Assembly: GCA_030744755.1 (NCBI GenBank)
Contig: JASLPY010000015.1
Coordinates: 1-64,000, forward strand
Length of the DNA stretch: 64,000 nucleotides
DNA from: Kiritimatiellia bacterium
GTDB lineage: Bacteria > Verrucomicrobiota > Kiritimatiellia > UBA8416 > JADHWI01
Direction: 5' to 3'
The notes below the pieces were generated by a model, which had not been told where the DNA came from, did not search any database, and was given only the letters and a program-made list of their open reading frames with translations. The position numbers and the translations under genes were made by a program. Positions 1 to 9,132 of the stretch are shown in pieces; position 1 is the stretch's first letter; the number at the start of each line of letters is the position of its first letter.

Positions 1-65
1 GTCACGTCACCAGCCAGAACGGTTGTGCTTACAATCAGCGCTAATGCCAGGATATATTTACTCAT
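1..65 (-). CDS. Start of an exported protein, cut by the window edge
   Basis: The ATG is at 65 and only 21 codons are visible. They begin MSKYILALALIVSTTVLAG, a short positive N-region, a hydrophobic core and an Ala-x-Gly end typical of a Sec signal peptide. The start codon lies inside the last codons of the upstream giant gene (stop at 58-60), an 8-base overlap that suggests translational coupling. Nothing can be said about function. In this genome context a partner exported or envelope protein is likely, but that is inference. Confidence 0.6.
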   Translation of the reverse strand, partial: MSKYILALALIVSTTVLAGDV

Positions 66-3000
66 TCCAGGTCCTCGTTTTATGCCACACGTTGCTTGAT
101 GAATTCTTGATAAAGTAGCCCTTGGCGGGGACGAACTTGAACGAGGTATCCAGGATGGTCGTTCCGCGCACCCAGTGGTTAACAAGGAACGGAGGGTTGC
201 CCGAGGTCTTGTAGTAGATCGCCCCAAGCCAGCTTGATCCGCCCCATTCAAGAATGGTGTCTGCAGTGGCCGAATTGCCGCCTCCGTTGAGAGTGCCCTG
301 GAGGGAGGTGTTGCCGATTGAAACAGGCTCAATCCAGCACCCGCCCACCAGGTTGTATCCGGGATCCAGGTCAATCCACTGGTTATACGCAGGCACTTCC
401 CCGGTCAGGTGCAATACCGAGTTCGATGTCGCCTGGCGGAAAAGGAAGAAAGCCGCATCCCTGCCTATAGCTTTGTCATCCACCACTGTATTGCCCAGCA
501 GCCAGTGATCTTGGAGGAAGATCGGGTTACCCGAATCCTTGTTATAGATTCGCTGCCACGACGTCCCGCTCCAGAACAGGATATTATCCGCGCTCCCGAC
601 ACCGGCTCCTCTAACCAGCAGTGGTGAATCAGGTTCGCCGAAGATGTCGCGCACACGCTGTTCGGGTACGATGACATAGGAGGCCCTTGCCAGGACATCG
701 GTTGTGAGTCCTGCCGCCACTCCGCCCTCGATCTGCAATTCCGTGGCACTGTTCGTTGTGATCGGGAACATTTTGCCTTCAAACGCACTGCCCTGGTCGC
801 GGATCTCCACGAAGAATGAGTTGGTGCCGGTCGGCTCCTGCCCCGCCGCGCCCTGCGCAAATTCACCGGCGGTCCAGGATGCGTCGTCGTCAGTGATCGT
901 GAGCGTAGTATTGGAAGACACCTCGCCGCGATAAAGCGGGAATTTCTGGTATGGCATACTGACAAGACTATAGCCATTCGAAGGAAGTGTGAGCTGGAGG
1001 TATCCCGCCGTGTTGCGCGTGTACACAGGGGTACCCGCCACACTGACGGAGATCCTGTAGTAACTCTCCGATACCGGGGCAGGAAGCGCCGTATCATTAT
1101 AAACCGTGGTCACCGTGGTCGTCGCTATCAGCGTGAAGCCGGAGGATAGATTCGTAGAGCGTTCCACGTACCATTCCCCGTTTGTCAAGCCATGCCATGA
1201 TACCAGCGGAGTACCGCCAGAAAGCGACAGTGACGTTATCTCAAACGTTTCGGAGCCGGGAGGATCCGTGGTCCAGCTCGCGGGATCGTTTCCGGCACCT
1301 CCGATATCCGTACGGTAAAGCGGGGGACCGGTCCCGTCGGGGGCGGTAGGCCAGGGATCGTCGTGGTAGTAGATGACTTCGTCAACGATCACCCAGGAAG
1401 CCTTAATCTCGGGAGCATCCGGTTCAATTGGCATCTCCAGCGCTACCCGGTCGCTACGGTTGTCAAGCTGATCACTGTATGGCCCCAGGAAAGTGACGTC
1501 GCCAATATCCAGGTCATAGTGCGCCAGGAATTCATTGCGGGCGGTAATATTGGTCACAGGATCGAAGGAAACGAGAACCAGTTCATCCTTCGCGGCGATC
1601 GTGGTGTTGGATGGGAAGCGGTACCCAATTCCGCCGTCGATCCGCCAGACTCCGGCAGTATTCCATAACTCCACGGGAACAAAGAGCGGATTGTAGATTT
1701 TTACATACTCGTCGTTGGTGTTGTTCTCCGGGTTGGCAACCGTTGGCGCCGGGTGGTACATGATCTCGCTGATCACGACATGACTCCCCGGCGCCCCGTT
1801 TGCGGCCGCAGGCGTCGGTGCAAGGGCATACCAGTAGGGATCACCGTTCGGATACCGCCCCAGCGCTACTCCGTTCTCCTGGGCCTTGAAGCGCACAACG
1901 TCGACAACGCGGTTGCTGGGAGAGCCCGGCATGTGCGTGAGGTAGACACGTTCGCCCGCCTTATCAAGCCCGAAACCGGATCCGTCCAGACGGTTGGTGT
2001 GAAAATGCAGATTCTCACTGAACTTCATGAATGCCCCCGAAGAAAGGATCGTTCCTCCGGGAACCTGGTATTTCAGGAGGTCGTCGTCGCTGTCACTGAG
2101 ATACCAGCCGCCGATGTCTACCGCTGTCGGCAGTGGATTGTAGAGTTCGATCCAATCGTCTGAATCATTGGGAGCGGGTTGCCCGGTGTCGGTATGGGCT
2201 GCTATTTCATTGATAACAATGCTTTGCGGTGGTTCGGGGTCGGCTTCTCCGGGTGAACCGTCAATATATGCGCTGGCGCGCCAGCTGCCGCCGTAGCCCA
2301 GGTCACCGGAACCCTCGACTATGGGAACAAGGGAATGCCCGGCGCCGTCGGCGGCGGTAGGCCAGGCCCGGCTGTCGTTGAAAGAGAAGTTCAGAAGGTT
2401 ACTGCCGGATCCAGTAGAGAGTGCCAGGCGTTCCCCACCGTTGTCCAATGCCCCGGAGTATTGCCCGGCGATCTTTATGCCGCTGCCGTAGCGATTGGTA
2501 AAGGCGTCGATATTCTCAACCACCACCACGTATTCGCCCTGCGTGAGCGAGAACACATCGCCGTAGGTGAAGTCGAATGATATACCGTTGGTAAAACGGA
2601 GTCCGGCAAGACCCAGCGTTCCGCCTCCGCTATTCTTCAGTTCAACGAACTCGAACTCATCTCTGTCAACGGAAACGTTCGTCTCTGTCCCGCTTGGCTC
2701 ACGAGGGCGATACATTATCTCCGTCACTTCAAGCGTTGGCCTCCCCTCCAGGACAAATACCGCCTCGTTAAGCGCGCTCCACTCGCTGCCCGAATAGGCC
2801 CGCGCCTTTACAAGTGAGGTAATGGTCAGCGGCACGGCTCCGGAATATATCGTCCCAGCGGCAGTACCTGTCCCATACTCGCGTGGATCCGTCCCGTCCA
2901 GCGTGTAGTAGATCGTGTTGGCAGCGCTCATCGCCAATGTGTACCCGTTGGTGAACAGTCCTCCGAAACGCGCGAATACCGGGGCATCTATCCCGGGGTA

Positions 3001-5130
3001 GAGATTGATTTCGCGGTACTTATCAAAAACCACGTCCCAGCGCTGGTGGAGGTAGTTGTCTACGATGTTGTCAATCCGGTCGATCCAGTCCGCCTGTGTA
3101 TGGGGGCTCCCCGAATGCATATCGCCCCACCGGGCCGACTCGACTATTATTGCCAACTCTATTTTCGATGCGAGATTGGTAAAACGCTGGATAGCCGCAT
3201 TAGTCGTCAGCAATCCGTCATTGAACATGTGACGGTGTATGCGGTCGCCAAAATCCAGGCGAAACTCGGCGCTATCTTTCAGTTCTCCGTAAGGTGCGGC
3301 AGCTTCGCGGTAGTCTGTAAGAGGCGTAACGAAGTTCAAGGGAGAGCGTGAGGTGGCCAATGTATCTTCGGTGTCCCAGTTGAAGAACTTGAAACCCGTG
3401 CTGTCGGGTGAAGTATCGCGACCCATCCAGTAGTTCTTCCAGGGCCAGTCCCAGTTTCCTCCCCAGTGGTTAATCAGGAGATAATCGATGTGGTTAATCA
3501 CATCGAGATGATCTGTTCCGTCTGGGTCCCGCGTCCCGTCAGGATTCCTGGCCTGGAGTTCCATGTATGCATCGTTGTCCGAAGCGGCATCCTGGCACTT
3601 GGATATCATGGCGTTCCAGGCGGTAATACTGCCGTTGTTAACCCCGGGGGAACCATCGTGATTCAGCGAATCCCATTCGTCCTTGTCGCCACCACAGTAA
3701 CTGGCGGCAAAAGCGTTGTTCGGCCGCTCCGCCGGATTGTACAACCCCCAGTAGAGCCCATTCACATACAGATGAACAAACGTACCATGCGAGCCGGGAT
3801 GGCCCATCTCCACCTGTGTATGGCGACCCCATTCATCGCGGATGAAAGTCACGTTGTCACCGGCCGAACTCCATGAGTAGCCGTCATTGGCATTCGCGCG
3901 AAGTACAAGCGTGTCAAAAGACTCAACATCGGTAACGTCATCCGGGAACACGTCATGTTTCAGCTTGGAGGCCCCGTAAACTTGTTTGAAGAGAAGCCTG
4001 AAGGAGTTCTTCCTGCTTCTCGACAAGGGGCGAAACCATCCACCCTGGATGCGGAGACCGCAGTTAATCTGTAAATCACCACTCCCGTCGGGATAAATCC
4101 ATTCTGCAGACGACGGCCGTTCCCACGCCTCCCCCTTATTGCTCGGATTCGCATAGATCCCCGTAGAAGAGTCGAAGAGGTTGTCCATCTCGGTAACAAT
4201 GGAAATCGAAGGAAGAGAACTCAGGGCAGCCAGCAACTGGTTGCTGTAAGCCGGCGAAGTAGTGATATCCGGATCCATCTGGTAATCCGCCGTCGTTCCT
4301 TTCCAGTCGGTCGGAAACCCCGCCGGCGCGACAGGCTGCACAATCACCTGGTCCAGAAATATATAGGTGTGTGTGTCCAGATCGGTTGATCTCCAGCCCG
4401 GCAGGAAAGCAAGGGCACGCAGACAGGTAGTGTTGGATACCGTCACGGGGCCTGAATATACCGTCCCCAGTATTTCGTCAGGCTCTGTGAAATCGGTCGT
4501 GTAGTGAATCGTAGCCCCGGCGGTCTCCGACGTGATAGCCACCACAAATGTGTTTGAATAGAAGCCCCTGTCGACGCTGAACTTCGTGTCCTCGACAAGC
4601 CCCAGGTAGTCTCCGCCGTTTTGCGCATCCGGCGTAGGCGTCGCAAAGTATCGCAAGTCACCGAGTATATTCGTACTGACGCCGAATGATACGTCTTCTA
4701 CCTGGGCGGGATACTCGGGAGAGTAGGCATGATGTACCGTGACCTGGTCCGGCTCAACCAGGGCAAGATATTCGCCGTCGCCACTGAGCTTGAAATCCGT
4801 GTGAAGTTCACTGGCCGGGTTGTCCCTGTCCTTGTTTGATGCAAAAACAACCACATATTCTCCCGTGTTCAGGGAGACGTTGGGAATACGCCATTTGTCC
4901 GGGTTTCCGTCGTCATCAGTCAGGAACCAACCGTCCAGGACTACCGTGTTGGACGATCCGTTGTAGATCTCAATCCAGTCGGAATAGTCTCCGTCTTCAT
5001 CGGCGAGAACCGAATCGTTTATGGCAAGGAACTCGTTGATAACCAGGCCATCCGCGTAGATGGTGAGGGCAGAACTCATCACCACAAGCAGGCTCAAAGC
5101 GAACGTCATTATCGACTTCGTTCTCAGCAT
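58..5130 (-). CDS. Giant exported protein with lamin-tail, chitobiase-C and CotH domains and a TIGR02597-like C-terminus
   Basis: The reading frame stays open further upstream. I chose the ATG at 5130 because it is followed at once by a signal peptide (MLRTKSIMTFALSLLVVMSS, about 26 residues). Approximate domain order: lamin-tail domain 28-140 (INEFLA...DWIEIYN pattern), chitobiase-C-like beta-sandwich 188-260, CotH kinase-like domain 300-700 with the NWDTED acidic motif near 583, a second chitobiase-C module 715-780, three more lamin-tail domains from about 800, 970 and 1117, an Ig-like 'STNL' module near 1310-1365, and a C-terminal stretch from about 1370 resembling TIGR02597. CotH domains in other bacteria phosphorylate proteins, and lamin-tail domains are surface adhesion modules, so a cell-surface scaffold or modifying protein is likely. 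Substrate unknown. It overlaps the next gene by 8 bases. Confidence 0.8.
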   Translation of the reverse strand: MLRTKSIMTFALSLLVVMSSALTIYADGLVINEFLAINDSVLADEDGDYSDWIEIYNGSSNTVVLDGWFLTDDDGNPDKWRIPNVSLNTGEYVVVFASNKDRDNPASELHTDFKLSGDGEYLALVEPDQVTVHHAYSPEYPAQVEDVSFGVSTNILGDLRYFATPTPDAQNGGDYLGLVEDTKFSVDRGFYSNTFVVAITSETAGATIHYTTDFTEPDEILGTVYSGPVTVSNTTCLRALAFLPGWRSTDLDTHTYIFLDQVIVQPVAPAGFPTDWKGTTADYQMDPDITTSPAYSNQLLAALSSLPSISIVTEMDNLFDSSTGIYANPSNKGEAWERPSSAEWIYPDGSGDLQINCGLRIQGGWFRPLSRSRKNSFRLLFKQVYGASKLKHDVFPDDVTDVESFDTLVLRANANDGYSWSSAGDNVTFIRDEWGRHTQVEMGHPGSHGTFVHLYVNGLYWGLYNPAERPNNAFAASYCGGDKDEWDSLNHDGSPGVNNGSITAWNAMISKCQDAASDNDAYMELQARNPDGTRDPDGTDHLDVINHIDYLLINHWGGNWDWPWKNYWMGRDTSPDSTGFKFFNWDTEDTLATSRSPLNFVTPLTDYREAAAPYGELKDSAEFRLDFGDRIHRHMFNDGLLTTNAAIQRFTNLASKIELAIIVESARWGDMHSGSPHTQADWIDRIDNIVDNYLHQRWDVVFDKYREINLYPGIDAPVFARFGGLFTNGYTLAMSAANTIYYTLDGTDPREYGTGTAAGTIYSGAVPLTITSLVKARAYSGSEWSALNEAVFVLEGRPTLEVTEIMYRPREPSGTETNVSVDRDEFEFVELKNSGGGTLGLAGLRFTNGISFDFTYGDVFSLTQGEYVVVVENIDAFTNRYGSGIKIAGQYSGALDNGGERLALSTGSGSNLLNFSFNDSRAWPTAADGAGHSLVPIVEGSGDLGYGGSWRASAYIDGSPGEADPEPPQSIVINEIAAHTDTGQPAPNDSDDWIELYNPLPTAVDIGGWYLSDSDDDLLKYQVPGGTILSSGAFMKFSENLHFHTNRLDGSGFGLDKAGERVYLTHMPGSPSNRVVDVVRFKAQENGVALGRYPNGDPYWYALAPTPAAANGAPGSHVVISEIMYHPAPTVANPENNTNDEYVKIYNPLFVPVELWNTAGVWRIDGGIGYRFPSNTTIAAKDELVLVSFDPVTNITARNEFLAHYDLDIGDVTFLGPYSDQLDNRSDRVALEMPIEPDAPEIKASWVIVDEVIYYHDDPWPTAPDGTGPPLYRTDIGGAGNDPASWTTDPPGSETFEITSLSLSGGTPLVSWHGLTNGEWYVERSTNLSSGFTLIATTTVTTVYNDTALPAPVSESYYRISVSVAGTPVYTRNTAGYLQLTLPSNGYSLVSMPYQKFPLYRGEVSSNTTLTITDDDASWTAGEFAQGAAGQEPTGTNSFFVEIRDQGSAFEGKMFPITTNSATELQIEGGVAAGLTTDVLARASYVIVPEQRVRDIFGEPDSPLLVRGAGVGSADNILFWSGTSWQRIYNKDSGNPIFLQDHWLLGNTVVDDKAIGRDAAFFLFRQATSNSVLHLTGEVPAYNQWIDLDPGYNLVGGCWIEPVSIGNTSLQGTLNGGGNSATADTILEWGGSSWLGAIYYKTSGNPPFLVNHWVRGTTILDTSFKFVPAKGYFIKNSSSNVWHKTRTWNE

Positions 5131-5671
5131 CAACACCCCATTTAGTGTTGTAAGGAAGCTAGATTTCGCAGATTGAGTTACTCTCCGGGGAGAATGATAT
5201 TTCCCCGCGCCGAGTATCTCGAGGCCCATGCAGAACCAGCAAGCAACTTTGCAGGAGATCTGCACATGTAACTTACGAGGGACAAAATGCAGGATCACGC
5301 GTTATCAGTAATTTCACTACCCAACCCGATATTAGTAAGAAATGATACTATATGGCAGGCTACTTTGCATGAGTTTTCTTGGCTTTCGTACCGCAGAATG
5401 TGGAAAGGTTAACACTGACGCAGTGGACGGTGGCCCCGGGGGTTCTCGTAGACAGACCGTAACAGGCGCAACTCCAGCGCAATCCTGATGTGCCCGAAGC
5501 AGGGATGCTCCGGCCATTTTGGGATTCCACCCAGGGTTCACTTATCAGTAGCTTCGGTCCGCGAGGCCGCGGACCCTTCCTCTCTGAGAAAAGGAACGTC
5601 CAGCGGCGGGAGGGCCGCCGAGTTCGGCGGCCGCGTGCAAAAGTGTCCCATCACAGTGACAAACGCCTGTC
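5131..5671. other. Intergenic region with two strong hairpins
   Basis: This 541-base gap lies between the DUF6807 gene and the giant LTD/CotH gene, both on the minus strand. It must hold the LTD gene promoter, but I could not pick a convincing -35/-10 pair. Two GC-rich perfect hairpins occur near the DUF6807 stop. One is at 5556-5575 (8-bp stem, 4-base loop) and one at 5613-5632 (8-bp stem, 4-base loop). They could end transcription of the upstream unit or belong to the dispersed palindromes seen elsewhere in the window. No convincing gene is present. Confidence 0.5.
5556..5632 (-). terminator. Twin GC-rich hairpins, possible terminator or palindromic repeat
   Basis: GGTCCGCG-AGGC-CGCGGACC at 5556-5575 and GGCCGCCG-AGTT-CGGCGGCC at 5613-5632 are both perfect 8-bp stems. 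They lie 40-115 bases beyond the stop codon of the minus-strand DUF6807 gene. No clear T-run follows, so intrinsic termination is uncertain. Confidence 0.35.
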
Positions 5672-6652
5672 CTACTCCCTCAACCCCGAGAACTCGCGCC
5701 AATCAGCGGCCAGCTTGTCTTTGTCGATGGGTCCTGAATGCACTAGCACCCGGTATTTCAACGTGAAGCTCTGACCCCTCGTCAGGACATATGGCTCGTT
5801 GAAGATGAGCGCTGGACTGAAATACGGCATGCCTGCCGCAAGATACCAGGGCGAGGGATGCCGCATGTTTGACGGATGATCCAGCATGGTCAAACCTGCG
5901 TCCTTGCCGGATACGGTTTTGCCGCTTGCGTGTACCCACGTGGCGTTCTTTCCATGCATCGCCTTGCCCTGCAGCCCTTCACTGTTCAGAAACGACCAGC
6001 CTCGGGTTTCTTTGGCCATGCGTATGGAGAGCCCCGCGTAACCTCCATAACCTCTTCCTCCGGGCTGACCCGGTATAGGCGTTCTTTCCAGCGTCACCTT
6101 GTCGGCGATCGCCTTGTACGTGGCAACCCAGTCCACCCGGTAACGTCCGTCCTTGCCGGGAGCCGAGATGTTAATCGTGCGTTCTTCGGACATGATCTCC
6201 GGCTTATCCGGCGGATGGTAAATCAGCTTCAGCTTGATCTCGGCCGAGTGATTCGCCGCCGTCTCAACTTTGATGTCCACTATCTGAGTGCGCCCCTGGG
6301 AAAGCATGGTCTTGTTATTCTCTTCCCAGTAGTTGAGACCATTAAGCATCTTCCAGGAATGCCACATGGCGCGGTGCCATCGGTGATCGCCGGGACGAAG
6401 CCAGGTCAGGACGTCGCCGTCAATCGTACCGAGTGGATGGAAGTAGGGTTTGCCTTCTGCCTTCTTATGATTGTACTGCCAAACAACCTTGGCGCCGTTC
6501 AGAAGGGCAACCGAATCAGCCGTCTTGTTCCAGGACAGATCCAGCTTCGCTTCGGGTTCAGCGTAGGCCGTTGCGCAGCCGGTTGAAAGGAGTCCGGCCA
6601 GAAAGGCTGAAGTCAAGAATCCCCTGAGTCTGAATCTCATCAGTGCGCACAT
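5672..6652 (-). CDS. DUF6807 / PmoA-family exported protein
   Basis: The product is 326 residues. The ATG at 6652 is preferred because GGAG sits 7 bases upstream; a second ATG is 12 bases further in. A signal peptide runs to about residue 31 and contains a poor lipobox-like LSTGC, so lipidation is doubtful. The body (HPLGTIDGDVLTWLRPGDHRWHRAMWHSW) is typical of the DUF6807 family, often annotated 'PmoA' although unrelated to methane oxidation. Members are common beside Gfo/Idh/MocA oxidoreductases in polysaccharide-degrading PVC bacteria, as here. The conserved His-rich DHRWHR motif suggests a metal or sugar site, but no activity is assigned. It is probably co-transcribed with the oxidoreductase upstream, across a 137-base gap holding a repeat. 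Confidence 0.75.
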   Translation of the reverse strand: MCALMRFRLRGFLTSAFLAGLLSTGCATAYAEPEAKLDLSWNKTADSVALLNGAKVVWQYNHKKAEGKPYFHPLGTIDGDVLTWLRPGDHRWHRAMWHSWKMLNGLNYWEENNKTMLSQGRTQIVDIKVETAANHSAEIKLKLIYHPPDKPEIMSEERTINISAPGKDGRYRVDWVATYKAIADKVTLERTPIPGQPGGRGYGGYAGLSIRMAKETRGWSFLNSEGLQGKAMHGKNATWVHASGKTVSGKDAGLTMLDHPSNMRHPSPWYLAAGMPYFSPALIFNEPYVLTRGQSFTLKYRVLVHSGPIDKDKLAADWREFSGLRE

Positions 6653-6693
6653 AAGTTCGCTCCATTTTCAGGCAGAAGCCGGTAACCGGCCAG

Positions 6694-6756
6694 GTCCACC
6701 TCGTAGCGGTGGACCTACTTCCGAAGTTGTAGTACGTCCATCGCTACGAGATGGAC
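6694..6756. repeat. Double hairpin with complementary loops (copy 1)
   Basis: Two hairpins lie in the gap between two minus-strand genes. The first has 7-bp arms at 6694-6700 and 6708-6714. The second has 6-bp arms at 6736-6741 and 6751-6756. The 9 bases around loop 1 (CTCGTAGCG, 6700-6708) are perfectly complementary to loop 2 (CGCTACGAG, 6742-6750). The same architecture with different sequence recurs at 17960-18045. Confidence 0.6.
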
Positions 6757-6789
6757 GATCTCCAATTCCTGTTGCCCTGAGAAGCGGCC

Positions 6790-8085
6790 TCAGATCTTCC
6801 ACTGCTCACGCATGTCTCGCTTCATCCGGACTCTTGCTTCCTCGTCCTTGATGGTTTCCTTTTTCGGATCCCATTCGATTACCTTTCCTGTCCGGACCGC
6901 GATCTCTGAAAGGTGTGTTGCCACATCAGAGCGAACCGCCGAATGAAGGTGATCCACGGGCTCTTCACGCGACAGCACACAGTCCACGAAGTTTGTGATC
7001 TGGTCCCTGCTGACTTTCAAGCGTTTTTCGCCCGAGTCCTTGGCCTTCATCCTGAGCTCCTCGGAAGAGGTCTTCCACCCTCCCCTGTCGACCCGAACCC
7101 AGCCTTCCGCCCCGACAAGCAGGGTGCCGTGTCCGCCGGACACACCCGGATGCGGCTTCTCCCTGTTTGCCGTGCCGTTATCCATGAAACGCATCTTCAA
7201 CCCGTTGGCATACTCAGTGTGGACATCCCAGTTCGTAACCGTGTTGTAAAGATCATCCGGTTTCCAGGATCCAGTGCCCTGGTACTTCACGGGGATCTCC
7301 TCCAATCCAGCGTTGTCAGCCCACCACTGGAGCATATCCATGGGGTGTGCTCCCCAACCGGCGATGAACCCGATTGCGTAGTCATAGCAGTGCCAGGAAC
7401 CCTGACTGCTCACGCGATCATTGCAGAACGGCGCCATCGGAGCGGGCCCCAGCCACATGTCATAATCGAAACCTTCAGGCACGGGCATCTCCGCCTTATT
7501 GCCGCCCGATCTTCCACCAGGCGCCCAAACGTAGAGTTCCTTGATTTCGCCGATATGACCGTTCAGCGCCAGCTCAATACCCAGCCGGACATGTGTAAGG
7601 GAACGCTGCTGCGCCCCGTACTGAAAGACACGCTTGTACTTGTCAACAATTGCCCGAGCCTTGAGGTCCTGGTCAATGGAATGCCCAAGCGGTTTTTCCG
7701 TATACATGTCCTTGCCCGCCTGTGCAGCCAGCAGCGCTATCGGCACGTGCCAATGGTCCTGGGTGGCAATATGTACGGCATCGATATCCTCTCTGGCCAG
7801 CAACTCGCGAAAATCGTTGTAAGCGGCGCACTTATTGAACCTTGCACTGAACCTGTCGCGTCGATCCTTGCGCGGATCTGCAACGGCCACGATCTCCGAC
7901 TTCTCATAGCGATGATACATCCCGCCGTAACTCGCCCTGCCACCGCAGGCAATCAGACCAACCGCGGCCTTATTGCTCGGAGCCACGTTGCCGTTCTGCC
8001 CCAACACTGTTGACGGAATAATCGTCGGAAAACCAACGGCAGCCCCCGCCGCCGTACTTCTTTTAAGAAATTGCCTTCTGTTCAT
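6790..8085 (-). CDS. Gfo/Idh/MocA-family oxidoreductase with Tat signal
   Basis: A 431-residue NAD(P)-dependent sugar oxidoreductase or glycosidase-like enzyme. The N-terminus (MNRRQFLKRSTAAGAAVGFP) is a twin-arginine signal, so it should act outside the cytoplasm with its cofactor preloaded. An N-terminal Rossmann fold is followed by the family motif EKPLGHS near residue 135 and a C-terminal alpha/beta domain. GGAAG lies 6 bases before the ATG at 8085. It follows the TIM-barrel gene by 46 bases and precedes the DUF6807 gene, so the three probably form one unit. Tat-exported members of this family are abundant in planctomycetes and verrucomicrobia; some cleave glycosides by transient oxidation. 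The substrate is not predictable. Confidence 0.87.
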   Translation of the reverse strand: MNRRQFLKRSTAAGAAVGFPTIIPSTVLGQNGNVAPSNKAAVGLIACGGRASYGGMYHRYEKSEIVAVADPRKDRRDRFSARFNKCAAYNDFRELLAREDIDAVHIATQDHWHVPIALLAAQAGKDMYTEKPLGHSIDQDLKARAIVDKYKRVFQYGAQQRSLTHVRLGIELALNGHIGEIKELYVWAPGGRSGGNKAEMPVPEGFDYDMWLGPAPMAPFCNDRVSSQGSWHCYDYAIGFIAGWGAHPMDMLQWWADNAGLEEIPVKYQGTGSWKPDDLYNTVTNWDVHTEYANGLKMRFMDNGTANREKPHPGVSGGHGTLLVGAEGWVRVDRGGWKTSSEELRMKAKDSGEKRLKVSRDQITNFVDCVLSREEPVDHLHSAVRSDVATHLSEIAVRTGKVIEWDPKKETIKDEEARVRMKRDMREQWKI

Positions 8086-8131
8086 AGTTTCTTCCTTCTT
8101 TGTCTTAGACTACCAAGCTCACTTCGCGCCT

Positions 8132-8974
8132 TTATGCACCCCATTCGACAAGGCGTTGCGCCGACAGTTTCACGCTGTCAGGCCCGGCGATTTCCAGCGT
8201 CGTAGCGCCGTCGAATCCCGACTCCTTGAGGGCGGTAACGATACCGGGTATATCAATCACACCGTCACCCAGGGGAATTATTGCCATACCGCATCCATAT
8301 ATCTTTCCGCGCTGTTCTTCCATGTCGGCGGCCATGTCTTTCCAATGAACGTGCCTGATGCGGTCGGGCATCGTCTTAATGTAGTCCATCGGATCCGCGC
8401 CGCCAAGCCAGCTATTCCCCGTATCCAAACAGATGCCCACGTTGTCTTCATGCCCAAGCTTGTCAAGCACTTCGCCCATGGTCTCAACGTTGTCGGTAAT
8501 CTGGCCGTGGGTCTCCAACAGAAGCTCGACGCCCAGCTCAGCCGCCCAGCGTACCGGGGTGTACAGCTTCTCGCAGATTGAGAAGATCTTTTCGCTCTTA
8601 GAAAGATTCTCACCAAACTCGGTCTTCGGATCGCCATCACACGTAATGACGTGATTGATTCCCAGCAGGTTCGCCAGCCGGATTGCCTTGATGATGTCCG
8701 TTGTTCCATAAGTAGCAGGGCTTGCCGGATCCAGGAGGTTTCCATGCGCACAAAACGCGGTCAGCTCAAGACCGGCGGCCGCAGCCATGTCCCTGATCTT
8801 CGAAGGATGGCCATCCAGACTCACCGAGGCAGCGAAACCATATTCAGCTCCCAGCATGCCGCCATTATGGTTGTCGGTCACATCGGCATACTTGATGCCC
8901 ATCTCGGCAATTGCCTCAAACTGACGTGACATCGGGGTGAAGGGCTCTACCAGTGCAAAACATCCTATCTTCAT
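8132..8974 (-). CDS. Sugar phosphate isomerase/epimerase-like TIM barrel
   Basis: A 280-residue cytoplasmic protein of the xylose-isomerase-like TIM-barrel superfamily (AP_endonuc_2). I start it at the ATG at 8974 (MKIGCFALVEPFTPM), preceded by a strong GAAAGGAGA Shine-Dalgarno. Likely metal ligands or catalytic acids are the Glu in LLLETHGQ, the Asp in GICLDTGNS, the His in HVHWKDM and the Glu in TTLEIAG. Members epimerise or isomerise free or oxidised sugars. It is too short for L-rhamnose isomerase (about 420 residues). It is the first gene of a minus-strand unit, and an element identical to the one before the deoxy-sugar operon lies 77-109 bases upstream of its start. Confidence 0.82.
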   Translation of the reverse strand: MKIGCFALVEPFTPMSRQFEAIAEMGIKYADVTDNHNGGMLGAEYGFAASVSLDGHPSKIRDMAAAAGLELTAFCAHGNLLDPASPATYGTTDIIKAIRLANLLGINHVITCDGDPKTEFGENLSKSEKIFSICEKLYTPVRWAAELGVELLLETHGQITDNVETMGEVLDKLGHEDNVGICLDTGNSWLGGADPMDYIKTMPDRIRHVHWKDMAADMEEQRGKIYGCGMAIIPLGDGVIDIPGIVTALKESGFDGATTLEIAGPDSVKLSAQRLVEWGA

Positions 8975-9050
8975 ACTGCTTTCTCCTTTCAGCTCTTCTG
9001 AGCTCTGAGATTCTGACAACAACAAACACTACCGATACCAGGACAATTCG

Positions 9051-9083
9051 TCGTTCGATCCCGTTCAGTGAAGGATTTTGAAC
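9051..9083 (-). promoter_or_regulatory. 33-bp operator-like element (copy 1)
   Basis: Identical over 33 bases to 17916-17948 and in the same position relative to a minus-strand gene start. It contains the inverted repeat GTTCA-N11-TGAAC (9063-9083) and a CGTTC direct repeat at 10-base spacing, which looks like a regulator site. It lies 77-109 bases upstream of the TIM-barrel gene start at 8974. Confidence 0.5.
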
Positions 9084-9132
9084 ATCACCTCAACTCCAGC
9101 CTCTGCTTCCTGCAACCGCGCATCCAGTTCGT

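Noticed and set aside
6913-8013. Long plus-strand open frame (366 codons) opposite the Gfo/Idh/MocA gene
   Set aside because: It has no family pattern or ribosome-binding site, and the minus strand encodes a clear oxidoreductase. It is a high-GC shadow frame.
8132-8974. L-rhamnose isomerase
   Set aside because: 280 residues and generic AP_endonuc_2 motifs; rhamnose isomerases are about 420 residues.
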